From Actinoallomurus iriomotensis (GTDB taxonomy: Bacteria > Actinomycetota > Actinomycetes > Streptosporangiales > Streptosporangiaceae): a DNA stretch of 64,000 nucleotides. Made by a program: the position numbers and the translations under genes. The notes below the pieces were generated by a model. It was not told the origin of the DNA, searched no databases, and saw only the letters and a list, made by a program, of their open reading frames with translations. The DNA lies in the NCBI RefSeq assembly GCF_030269445.1, contig NZ_BSTJ01000001.1, forward strand, positions 1,637,898 through 1,701,897. Direction: 5' to 3'. This document shows, in pieces, positions 55,973-64,000 of this stretch (position 1 is its first letter; each line of letters begins with the position of its first letter).

Positions 55973-56473
55973 GTGACCGAGACCCGCGATGCCAACGTCA
56001 CCTGGCTTACCCAGGAGGCGTACGACCGGCTCAAGCACGAGCTGGACTACCTCACGGGCGAAGGCCGGATCGAGATCGCCGCAAAGATCGAGGCCGCCCG
56101 CGAGGAAGGTGACCTCCGCGAGAACGGCGGTTACCACGCGGCAAAGGAAGAGCAGGGCAAGCAGGAGGGCCGCGTCCTCCAGCTTCAGCAGATCCTGCAG
56201 AACGCGCGCGTCGGCGAGGCGCCGCGTGCGGAGGGCGTGGTCGGTCCCGGAATGACGGTGACCATCCAGTTCGTGGGCGACGACGAGGAGGTCACGTTCC
56301 TGCTGGCCTCGCGTGAGGAGAGCGGCGCCCCGATCGACGTCTACTCCCCCAAGTCGCCCCTCGGCGCCGCCATCAACGGCAAGAAGGTCGGCGAGAAGGC
56401 CAAGTACACGCTGCCCAACGGCAAGAGCATGTCCGTCGAGATCCTCGACGCCACGCCCTACGGCGGCTCCTGA
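55973..56473 (+). CDS. greA: transcription elongation factor GreA
   Basis: 166 residues from the GTG at 55973 (GAGGAG upstream). N-terminal coiled coil with the catalytic acidic tip in AAREEGDLRENGGYHAAKEE, then the C-terminal FKBP-like domain (SPLGAAINGKKVGE, YTLPNGKSMSVEIL). It rescues backtracked RNA polymerase by stimulating transcript cleavage. It stands alone. Confidence 0.97.
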   Translation: MTETRDANVTWLTQEAYDRLKHELDYLTGEGRIEIAAKIEAAREEGDLRENGGYHAAKEEQGKQEGRVLQLQQILQNARVGEAPRAEGVVGPGMTVTIQFVGDDEEVTFLLASREESGAPIDVYSPKSPLGAAINGKKVGEKAKYTLPNGKSMSVEILDATPYGGS

Positions 56474-56488
56474 GCCTTAGGGCCTGCC

Positions 56489-56956
56489 TCACTGACGTAC
56501 GGCCGCGTGCACCAGCGGCAGGGTCCGCTGGTGCACGGGGGTCGCCAACGCGATCACGGTCGACGTCCGGTGCACGCCTTCCACATCGACGATCAGGTCG
56601 ATGACCCGTTGCAGGTCCTGGTTCCCGCGTCCGACGATGCGGCACAGCATGTCGCCCCCACCGGTGATCGTGTGCACCTCGATCACCTCCGGGATGGCGG
56701 CCAGCCGTGCCGCGACGGAGTCGTGCCCGCCCGCCTGCCGGATCTCCAGCGTCACGAACGCGGTGACCTGGTAGCCGAGGGCGGCCGGGTCGACCTCGGG
56801 GCCGAAGCCCCGGATCACGCCGCGCTGCTGTAGCCGGTCCAGGCGTGCCTGCACGGTGCCGCGCGCGACGCTGAGCCGGCGCGAGCACTCCAGCACGCCG
56901 ATGCGCGGCTCGTCGGCCAGCAGCGCGATCAGCCGCGCGTCGAGTTCGTCGATCAT
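56489..56956 (-). CDS. Lrp/AsnC-family regulator
   Basis: 155 residues. Helix-turn-helix IGVLECSRRLSVARGTVQAR at about residues 19-38, then the RAM ligand-binding domain (VTAFVTLEIRQAG, ITGGGDMLCRIVG). It is divergent from hppD, with a symmetrical repeat between them, so it is a likely regulator of tyrosine/homogentisate catabolism responding to an aromatic or branched amino acid. Confidence 0.93.
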   Translation of the reverse strand: MIDELDARLIALLADEPRIGVLECSRRLSVARGTVQARLDRLQQRGVIRGFGPEVDPAALGYQVTAFVTLEIRQAGGHDSVAARLAAIPEVIEVHTITGGGDMLCRIVGRGNQDLQRVIDLIVDVEGVHRTSTVIALATPVHQRTLPLVHAAVRQ

Positions 56957-56973
56957 GGCGTTCCTCGCTGTAG

Positions 56974-58257
<1,284 letters not shown>

Positions 58258-58299
58258 CCGCTTCTGCGGCGGATCGTGTCCCGCCCGGTCCGGGCGTCG

Positions 58300-58905
58300 T
58301 CAGCGGACGACGTCCGGCCGCATGGCCTTGAGAAAGACCTCGACGAGGGCGTCGGCGTATTCGGGGGTGAGCGGGCCGGAGCGGAGCAGCCAGCGCTGGT
58401 AGAGAGGTGCGTACAGCAGCTCCAGTGCCAGGTCGAGGTCGGCGTCCGCGGCGAGTTGGCCGGCCCGTTGCGCGTTGCGCAGCCGGGCCTTCTTGGCCTC
58501 GTCCACCGGACCGCCCAGCTTCTCGCGATACTGGGCGGCCAGCGCGGGGTCGTTGACGATCTCGGCGTTGAGCGCGCGGATCGGCCCCTCGAACGCGGGG
58601 TCGGCGAACTCCGCCACCGTCGCCCGCATCACCACCTTGAGATCGGCCTCCAGGTCGCCGGTGTCGGGCAGAGCCACGCCCTGTTCCGGTCCGGACTCGC
58701 TCAGCGCCAGGAAGGCGTCGAAGATCACAGCGCCCTTGGAGGGCCACCAGCGGTAGATGGTCTGCTTTCCCACGCCGGCCCGGGCCGCGATGCCCTCGAT
58801 GGTCAGCTTGGCGTACCCCATCTCGGCGATCAGCTCGCGGGCGGCGGTGAGGATGGCCTGCCGGGAGTGCTCGCTGCGGCGGGCGGGGTTGGGCGGCTTG
58901 ACCAT
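58300..58905 (-). CDS. TetR-family transcriptional regulator
   Basis: 201 residues. Helix-turn-helix TIEGIAARAGVGKQTIYRWW followed by PSKGAVIFDAFL, with a TetR_C-type ligand domain. It is divergent from the SDR gene, with two identical-pattern dyads between them, so the SDR gene is its probable target along with itself. Confidence 0.94.
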   Translation of the reverse strand: MVKPPNPARRSEHSRQAILTAARELIAEMGYAKLTIEGIAARAGVGKQTIYRWWPSKGAVIFDAFLALSESGPEQGVALPDTGDLEADLKVVMRATVAEFADPAFEGPIRALNAEIVNDPALAAQYREKLGGPVDEAKKARLRNAQRAGQLAADADLDLALELLYAPLYQRWLLRSGPLTPEYADALVEVFLKAMRPDVVR

Positions 58906-58933
58906 GACCCGGATCGTACCACTCTATGAGACG

Positions 58934-58977
58934 AGACGTTCCGTCTTGACACCTTGCCGAGGCGAGACGTATCGTCT
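58934..58977. promoter_or_regulatory. two TetR-type operator dyads AGACG-N3-CGTCT
   Basis: AGACG-TTC-CGTCT (58934-58946) and AGACG-TAT-CGTCT (58965-58977), 31 bp apart (about three helical turns), in the 112-bp gap between the divergent tetR and SDR genes. The outer bases (GAGACG, CGTCTTG) are also shared. Confidence 0.75.
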
Positions 58978-59017
58978 TGCCTCGTTACGGAGAACCGGAC
59001 AGGAGGGGGTGAAGTCC

Positions 59018-59833
59018 ATGAACCGTGTGTGGTTCATCACGGGCGCGTCGCGCGGTCTGGGCCGGGCGTTCGCGGAGGCGGCGCTGGAGGCGGGCGACCG
59101 GGTCGTCGGGGCCGCGCGGAACGTCGAGCCGCTCGCCGACCTCGCCGGGAAATACCCCGACCGGCTGGTACGGCTGCCCCTGGATGTCAGCGACCGCGCG
59201 GCCGTGTTCGCGACCGTGGACCGGGCGGCGGCGGCCTTCGGCAGGCTCGACATCGTGGTCAACAATGCCGGCGGCATGCTGCTGGGCATGGTGGAGGAGG
59301 CGACGGAAGAACAGATCCGGGCCCACTTCGACGTCAACCTCTTCGGCGCGGTCTGGGTCACCCAGGCTGTGCTCCCGCATCTGCGCGCCCAGGGCGGCGG
59401 GCGCATCCTGCAGGTCACGACGATGGGCACCGGCGGCGGTTTTCCGATGGTCGGCCTGTACGCGGCCGGCAAGTCGGCCCTCGACTCGGTCTCCGAGGCC
59501 GTGGCGATGGAGGCCGAGCAGTTCGGCGTCAAGCTCACCATCGTCCAGATGGGCGACTACGACACCGGCCTGTTCACCACGGGCACCACGGCGACGACGC
59601 CCGACCCGCACTACCAGGAACTGCGCGACAAGATGATCGAGATGTGGGGCGAGGACGCCGGTCCCTCCCCGAGCACGGCCGCCCCCGTGATCATGGAGCT
59701 GGTCGACCTGCCGGCGCCGCCCCGGCGGCTCATCGTCGGCGGCGCGTCCTTCGACATGGTGCAGCAAAGCCTTCAGGCCCGCACGGCGCAGTACCGCGAG
59801 TGGGAGCACCTCAGCCGCATGGCGCCCGGCTGA
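59018..59833 (+). CDS. short-chain dehydrogenase/reductase
   Basis: 271 residues from the ATG at 59018; an in-frame GTG three codons earlier is an alternative for the AGGAGG site. Cofactor loop TGASRGLG at 9-16, NNAG, and the active-site pair YAAGK. The usual catalytic Ser position appears as TTMGTGG, so Thr may substitute for it. An acidic residue is not evident after the second strand (AARNVEP), which favours NADP(H). The substrate is unknown. It is probably repressed by the divergent TetR protein. Confidence 0.9.
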   Translation: MNRVWFITGASRGLGRAFAEAALEAGDRVVGAARNVEPLADLAGKYPDRLVRLPLDVSDRAAVFATVDRAAAAFGRLDIVVNNAGGMLLGMVEEATEEQIRAHFDVNLFGAVWVTQAVLPHLRAQGGGRILQVTTMGTGGGFPMVGLYAAGKSALDSVSEAVAMEAEQFGVKLTIVQMGDYDTGLFTTGTTATTPDPHYQELRDKMIEMWGEDAGPSPSTAAPVIMELVDLPAPPRRLIVGGASFDMVQQSLQARTAQYREWEHLSRMAPG

Positions 59834-60050
59834 CGTGACCGCAGGACGAGCGTCGTGGCGGCGAGGATCACCGCCGTGGCCCTGAGGACGTCGCATTCCC
59901 GGCCAGGACCGTGACTTCGCCGCTGGCCGGGAAAGACGCCCGTTTTGAGCTGGGTGGGATGACGCCCGCAATGCCCGTTCCGTACGTCCGAAGCCCCGGC
60001 TGCACCCTCCCGATTTGGCGTTTGGGCCGCTGACCAGCCACTCTGTATCG

Positions 60051-61463
60051 ATGAAAGCCCGCCGGACCGCCGCGAGCGTCCTCCTGCCCCTGGCCCTGAC
60101 GGCCTGTACGGCAGGCAGCGCCCGTGTCCCCGCGCAGCAGGCCGCGCACGCGGCGCCCGGCGCCGCGAGCGCCGGCGACTCCGTGGTGCCCGGCAGCGGC
60201 AACGGCGGCTACGACGTCCAGCACTACGACCTCGACCTGAAGATCACCCCGCAGGCGCACCCGGCGGTGGCCGGCACCACGACGATCACCGCGACCGCCA
60301 CTCAGGCGCTGAGCCGGTTCGATCTCGACCTCACCGGGCTCGACGTCACCAAGGTCACGGTCGGCGGGGTGTCCGCGACGCACAGCCGGGCGCCCGGCAA
60401 GCTGGTCGTCACTCCCCCGAAGCCGATCGCCCGGGGCGGCTCGTTCACGGTGGCCGTCACCTACTCCGGCAACCCGAAGGCGGTCGACGACCACCTGCTC
60501 GGCAAGTACGGCTGGATCCGTACCGGCGATGGCGTGTTCACCGGCGACGAGCCCGACGGGGCGCACAGCTGGTTCCCGAGCAACGACCACCCGAGGGACA
60601 AGGCGACGTTCGGGTTCCGCGTCACCGTGCCGCGCGGGCTGACCGCGGTGGCCAACGGCGAGCTCGCCGGCACCACCGAGTCCGGTGACGCGGTCACCTA
60701 CACCTGGCGCGAACGCGATCCGATGGCGACCTACCTCGCGATGGTCGACGTCGGCCGGTTCAAGGTCCGCCAAGGACGCACGCCGGGCGGGGTTCCGGTC
60801 TACGTCGCCGTCGACTCCTCCATCGACCAGGCCGGCCTGGACTCCCTGTACGACAACACGGTGAAGGTCACCGACGCCTGGGCCAAGCTCTTCGGCCCGT
60901 ACCCCTTCACCTCGACGGGTGGGGTGGTCGACGACGCGCCGGTGCAGTTCGCCCTGGAGACCCAGACCAGGCCGGAGTACATCGCGGGCATGGCCGCGCT
61001 GCCCACCGTGGTCGCGCACGAGCTGTCCCACCAGTGGTTCGGCGACAGCGTCTCGGTGACGCGGTGGGGCGACATGTGGCTCAACGAGGGGTTCGCGACG
61101 TACGCCGAGTGGATGTGGGGTGAGCGGGAGAACCCCGCCGACACGGTCCAGAGCCAGTTCGACAGCCGGTACTCCCAGACGCGCGGCTCCGACCTGTGGA
61201 ACATCCCGCCGGCCGCGCCCGGCCGCACCGCGCTGTTCGGCCGTTCGGTCTACGACCGCGGTGCGATGGCGCTGCACGCGTTGCGCAAGAAGGTCGGTGA
61301 CCAGCGGTTCTTCGCGATCCTGCGTGCCTGGACCGCCGAGCACCGGCACGGCAACGCCACGACCGCGCAGTTCACGGCGCTCGCCCAGCGGGTCTCCGGC
61401 ATGGACCTGCGCCATCTGTTCCAGGTGTGGCTGTACGACAGAGGGCGCCCCGTGAACTGGTAG
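60051..61463 (+). CDS. M1-family metallopeptidase, lipoprotein paralogue
   Basis: 470 residues from the ATG at 60051. The signal ends in lipobox LTAC, so it is membrane-anchored by lipid. N-terminal beta-domain, then the gluzincin site VVAHELSHQWFGD and the third ligand Glu in WLNEGFATYAEW. The exopeptidase GAMEN motif is replaced by QFALETQTRPEY, so the specificity may differ from aminopeptidase N. The C-terminal helical domain is short. It has a close paralogue 109 bp downstream. Confidence 0.93.
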   Translation: MKARRTAASVLLPLALTACTAGSARVPAQQAAHAAPGAASAGDSVVPGSGNGGYDVQHYDLDLKITPQAHPAVAGTTTITATATQALSRFDLDLTGLDVTKVTVGGVSATHSRAPGKLVVTPPKPIARGGSFTVAVTYSGNPKAVDDHLLGKYGWIRTGDGVFTGDEPDGAHSWFPSNDHPRDKATFGFRVTVPRGLTAVANGELAGTTESGDAVTYTWRERDPMATYLAMVDVGRFKVRQGRTPGGVPVYVAVDSSIDQAGLDSLYDNTVKVTDAWAKLFGPYPFTSTGGVVDDAPVQFALETQTRPEYIAGMAALPTVVAHELSHQWFGDSVSVTRWGDMWLNEGFATYAEWMWGERENPADTVQSQFDSRYSQTRGSDLWNIPPAAPGRTALFGRSVYDRGAMALHALRKKVGDQRFFAILRAWTAEHRHGNATTAQFTALAQRVSGMDLRHLFQVWLYDRGRPVNW

Positions 61464-61571
61464 CCGGACGGAACGCCGCACCGACGCGGATCTTGCAGCG
61501 AAGCATTCGGCCGAGCATGCTTCCCCTTGCATGTTCAGGCGCGCATGCGCCTTGATGACGGGAGAGTTCGC

Positions 61572-62999
61572 ATGGCGAGGACCACCTCGCGAGCGCTGTC
61601 GATCGCCGCCGCACTGGCGACGATCGGTCTGCTCGCTCCCACGGCGACCGCGTACGCCGGTCACCGTGCCTTCACGCCGGGCCTGCCCGGCGCCGGCGAC
61701 CGTTACTTCCCCGACATGGGGAACGGCGGCTACGACGCCCAGCACTACTCTCTCGGCCTGAAGTACGACCCGGGCACCAAGGCCATCGACGCCACCGCGA
61801 GGATCACCGCCCGGGCCACCCAGAACCTGTCGCGGTTCGACTTCGACTTCTCCGGCCCGTTGAAGATCAGCAAGCTCACCGTCGACGGGCGGACCGCCTC
61901 CTACGCCCGCTCCGGCGCCCAGGAGCTGGTGATCACGCCGGCGCGCGGCGTGCCGCAGGACAAGGTCTTCACCGTCGACGTCGCGTACTCCGGCGTGCCG
62001 CAGTCGATCAACGACCCGGCGCTCGGCCTGTCCGGCTGGATCGCCACCCACGACGGCGCGGTCGCGCTGTCACAGCCGTTCGGGTCGGCGACCTGGTACC
62101 CGGTCAACGACACGACCCACGACAAGGCGACGTACGACTTCACCGTCACGGTGCCGAAGGGCCTGAAGGTGCTGGCCAACGGCGACCCCGCGGGCGAGCA
62201 CACGCAGGGCGCGAACACCACCTTCCGCTGGATCGACCGCCAGCCCACCGCGAGCGAGCTCGTGCTGATGGCGATCGGCCACTTCGACGTCCGTGACACG
62301 CGCACCGCGACCGGCCTGCGGAACATCACGGCCGTCGACCCGGCCTCGGTGCCGGCCGGTAACAAGACGGCGGCCGACGACTTCAACAAGGCGACCGCCG
62401 ACGTCATCGACTGGGAACAGAAGATCTACGGGCGCTTCCCGTTCTCCACGACCGGCGGCATCAGCGTGCTCGCGCCGAACGTCGGCTACTCCCTGGAGAC
62501 CCAGACCCGGCCGGTGTACGCCCGGCGCACCGCCGGCGCCCTGCCGTCGGCCACCCTTCTCTCGCACGAGCTCGGCCACCAGTGGTTCGGCGACTCGGTG
62601 ACCCCGTACGTCTGGCAGCACATCTGGCTGAACGAGGGCTTCGCGACCTACACCGAGTGGCTCTACGACGAGCAGCACGGCGGCGAGACGGCGCAGCAGC
62701 ACTTCGACGACGCCTACAAGTCCGCCTCCACCGACTGGAACGGGAAGGTGGCCGACCCGGGCCGCGACCACATCTTCGACGACCTGGTGTACACCCGGGC
62801 GGCGATGACCCTGCACCAGCTGCGCCTGGCGATCGGTGACACGGCGTTCTTCGCCCTGGTCAAGGCGTGGCCGGCCCAGCACCGGTACGGCAACGACACG
62901 ACCGCGGAGTTCACCGCCTTCGCCCAGCGGTACACCCACAAGGACCTGCGCCCGCTGTTCCAGGCGTGGCTGTACACCGCGGGCAAGCCCGCGCTGTAG
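61572..62999 (+). CDS. M1-family metallopeptidase, secreted paralogue
   Basis: 475 residues from the ATG at 61572 (GGGAGAG upstream). A Sec-type signal (ALSIAAALATIGLLAPTATA, cleavage near AYA) without a lipobox, then the same fold: LLSHELGHQWFGD, WLNEGFATYTEW and GYSLETQTRPVY. It aligns with the upstream lipoprotein over its full length (NGGYD-x-QHY, GRFPFSTTGG-type segments), so a tandem duplication is clear; one copy stays on the membrane and the other is released. A strong terminator follows. Confidence 0.93.
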   Translation: MARTTSRALSIAAALATIGLLAPTATAYAGHRAFTPGLPGAGDRYFPDMGNGGYDAQHYSLGLKYDPGTKAIDATARITARATQNLSRFDFDFSGPLKISKLTVDGRTASYARSGAQELVITPARGVPQDKVFTVDVAYSGVPQSINDPALGLSGWIATHDGAVALSQPFGSATWYPVNDTTHDKATYDFTVTVPKGLKVLANGDPAGEHTQGANTTFRWIDRQPTASELVLMAIGHFDVRDTRTATGLRNITAVDPASVPAGNKTAADDFNKATADVIDWEQKIYGRFPFSTTGGISVLAPNVGYSLETQTRPVYARRTAGALPSATLLSHELGHQWFGDSVTPYVWQHIWLNEGFATYTEWLYDEQHGGETAQQHFDDAYKSASTDWNGKVADPGRDHIFDDLVYTRAAMTLHQLRLAIGDTAFFALVKAWPAQHRYGNDTTAEFTAFAQRYTHKDLRPLFQAWLYTAGKPAL

Positions 63000-63010
63000 G
63001 CGTTCCGGCC

Positions 63011-63053
63011 GAACGTCCCCGGGCCCGCGCGGGCCCGGGGACGTTCGTCTTTT
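63011..63053 (+). terminator. 16-bp stem intrinsic terminator with T-run
   Basis: GAACGTCCCCGGGCCC - GCGC - GGGCCCGGGGACGTTC followed by GTCTTTTCC. It is the only fully canonical rho-independent terminator in the window, 12 bp past the M1 stop. Confidence 0.92.
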
Positions 63054-63129
63054 CCGGCCGCGACATCAGCGGGCGTGGTCGGGGGAAGACTGAGGGTGAC
63101 CACCACTGGGGATGGGTTTGGGGGGACTC

Positions 63130-63363
63130 ATGGCCACATGCGAAGTCTGCGGGAACGACTACGGCATGTCGTTCGAGGTGCACGCGCAGGGCGCGGTGCA
63201 CGTCTTCGACTCGTTCGAGTGCGCGATCCAGCGCATGGCCCCGATCTGCGAGCACTGCCAGTGCCGCATCGTGGGCCACGGCGTCGAGGCGGGCGACCGC
63301 TTCTTCTGCTGCGCCCACTGCGCCCGCGAGTCGGGCGTCCGCGAACTGGTCGACCACGCCTAG
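63130..63363 (+). CDS. small Cys-rich metal-binding protein (prokaryotic metallothionein-like)
   Basis: 77 residues from the ATG at 63130 (GGGGGA upstream). Nine cysteines and several histidines: CEVC near the N-terminus, SFECAIQ, PICEHCQCRIVGHG, FFCCAHCARE. The pattern matches small actinobacterial proteins annotated as prokaryotic metallothionein or DUF-type zinc proteins. A zinc or copper buffer or a structural zinc protein is likely; there is no membrane or signal segment. Confidence 0.85.
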   Translation: MATCEVCGNDYGMSFEVHAQGAVHVFDSFECAIQRMAPICEHCQCRIVGHGVEAGDRFFCCAHCARESGVRELVDHA

Positions 63364-63432
63364 GGACGGCGACGCCCGCCTCGGTTGGGGCGGAACGCTG
63401 TTCGGCGGCGATCTTCGTCCGCTCCGGCCGGG

Positions 63433-64000
63433 TCACCGCGCCTCGGCGGTGAGCAGGAACGCCGCCGGCGCCAGCGCGCACGCGGCGGCCGCCCAGGCGA
63501 GCGCCGCGTAGCCGCCCGCCGACAGGACCGGTGTGGACACGAGGCTCGCCACCGCCGCGACGCCCCACACCGTCGCGTCCACCGCGCCCTCGACTCCGGC
63601 TCGCGCCGGTTCGGGCAAATCCCGGGCGAGGCGGCTGCTGCCACCGACGAAGCAGAGGTTCCAGCCGTAGCCGAGCAGGAACAGCGCTCCGGCCCGTACG
63701 GACGTGCCGCCGGTGGACGTGATCGCGGCCAGCACCGACGCGAGGACCAGGACACCCAGCCCGCCACCCATCGCGGGCCGGGGGCCGGTCCGGTCGATCA
63801 GCCATCCGGTGACGGGCGAGAACGCGAACATGCCCAGCGTGTGCGCGGACAGCGCCAGCCCCACGGCGTCGAGCCCCTCACCGTGCATGTGCATCTCCAG
63901 AGGGGTCGCCGTCATCACCGCGACCATGACGACCTGCGCGGTGACCATCACCGCCAGTGCGGTGCGCGCCCCGGCGCCCCGGGCCACCTCCCGGAGTCGC
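63433..64000 (-). CDS. MFS transporter, C-terminal half, 5' end outside the window
   Basis: The frame is open to the right edge. The visible ~189 residues contain about six helices and LRE-x5-ARTALAVMVTAQVVMVAVM, TPLEMHMHGEGL, SAHTLGMFAFSPVTGWLID and RTGPRP, the second half of a 12-helix MFS protein. A GTG at 63987 is open to reading as a start, but the preceding codons (RLREVARG) continue the family pattern. It is convergent with the metallothionein-like gene. The substrate is unknown. Confidence 0.85.
   Translation of the reverse strand, partial: RLREVARGAGARTALAVMVTAQVVMVAVMTATPLEMHMHGEGLDAVGLALSAHTLGMFAFSPVTGWLIDRTGPRPAMGGGLGVLVLASVLAAITSTGGTSVRAGALFLLGYGWNLCFVGGSSRLARDLPEPARAGVEGAVDATVWGVAAVASLVSTPVLSAGGYAALAWAAAACALAPAAFLLTAEAR

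Noticed and set aside
59868-62051. Very long minus-strand frame opposite the first M1 peptidase gene
   Set aside because: Low-complexity Arg/Val/Gly/Asp antisense product; the + strand has the HELSH zinc site and a lipoprotein signal.

Overview
The window is chromosomal DNA of a high-GC, mycothiol-producing actinomycete. GTG and TTG starts are common, third positions are strongly G/C, and mca (mycothiol S-conjugate amidase), Hanks-type kinases and many short actinobacterial families are present. The gene order ychF / DUF6542-like / ispH / Ala-Pro-rich protein / xseA / xseB / DUF4245 / glpX / fumarase / PIN-PhoH / Z-prenyl synthase / DUF255 / mca / DUF4307 / greA follows the order I recall for M. 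tuberculosis Rv1080c-Rv1112 and parts of the Streptomyces SCO5042-5058 region. It is therefore a conserved actinobacterial backbone with lineage-specific insertions. A Streptosporangiales-type organism (for example Thermomonosporaceae) is my best guess, but it is not proven. I saw no rRNA, tRNA, CRISPR array or insertion sequence.

Region by region. 1-816 is the truncated 5' part of a TcpC-like conjugation protein at the left edge. 1007-4991 holds ychF, two tandem paralogous membrane-anchored proteins and rmuC; between the paralogues is a scar made of the 5' end of rmuC fused to the 5' end of ychF, showing how the tandem duplication arose. 5104-13241 is the ispH-xseAB-glpX backbone with an orphan MarR gene. 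13308-16406 is a sugar ABC importer with a DasR-box-like palindrome far upstream. 16737-23641 holds a DUF1707 protein, a DrrAB-like exporter, an MFS permease and two divergent Ser/Thr kinases. 23662-29416 carries a class I and a class II fumarase around an EamA/MocR pair. 29429-31253 has two transglycosylase-like cell-wall enzymes flanking a small secreted basic peptide, with two CRP-type palindromes upstream. 31674-35659 holds PIN-PhoH, a Z-prenyl synthase and an unusual ATP-type PEP carboxykinase. 35882-40110 holds a ribbon-helix-helix protein with a perfect palindrome over its start codon, an NlpC/P60 enzyme and a DUF255 protein.

40290-54231 interrupts the backbone between the DUF255 and mca genes and is the most interesting part. 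It carries a MacAB-like export operon (HlyD adaptor, ATPase, permease, DUF5666-like protein), a second divergent adaptor, and an MprA-MprB-PepD-like trio (response regulator, sensor kinase, HtrA protease). A 17-bp direct-repeat element, TTCAGG-N5-NTCAGG, lies 32-64 bp upstream of the start codons of four transcription units here (export operon, second adaptor, htrA, and the response regulator itself). A weaker copy lies before a duplicated-domain lipoprotein gene at 40724. This reads as one envelope-stress regulon. Two sets of degenerate ~130-bp tandem repeats flank the export genes.

54185-64000 returns to the backbone (mca, DUF4307, greA), then an Lrp/hppD divergent pair, a TetR/SDR divergent pair with two operator dyads, tandem M1 metallopeptidase paralogues closed by a strong terminator, a small Cys-rich metal-binding protein, and the C-terminal half of an MFS transporter cut by the right edge.
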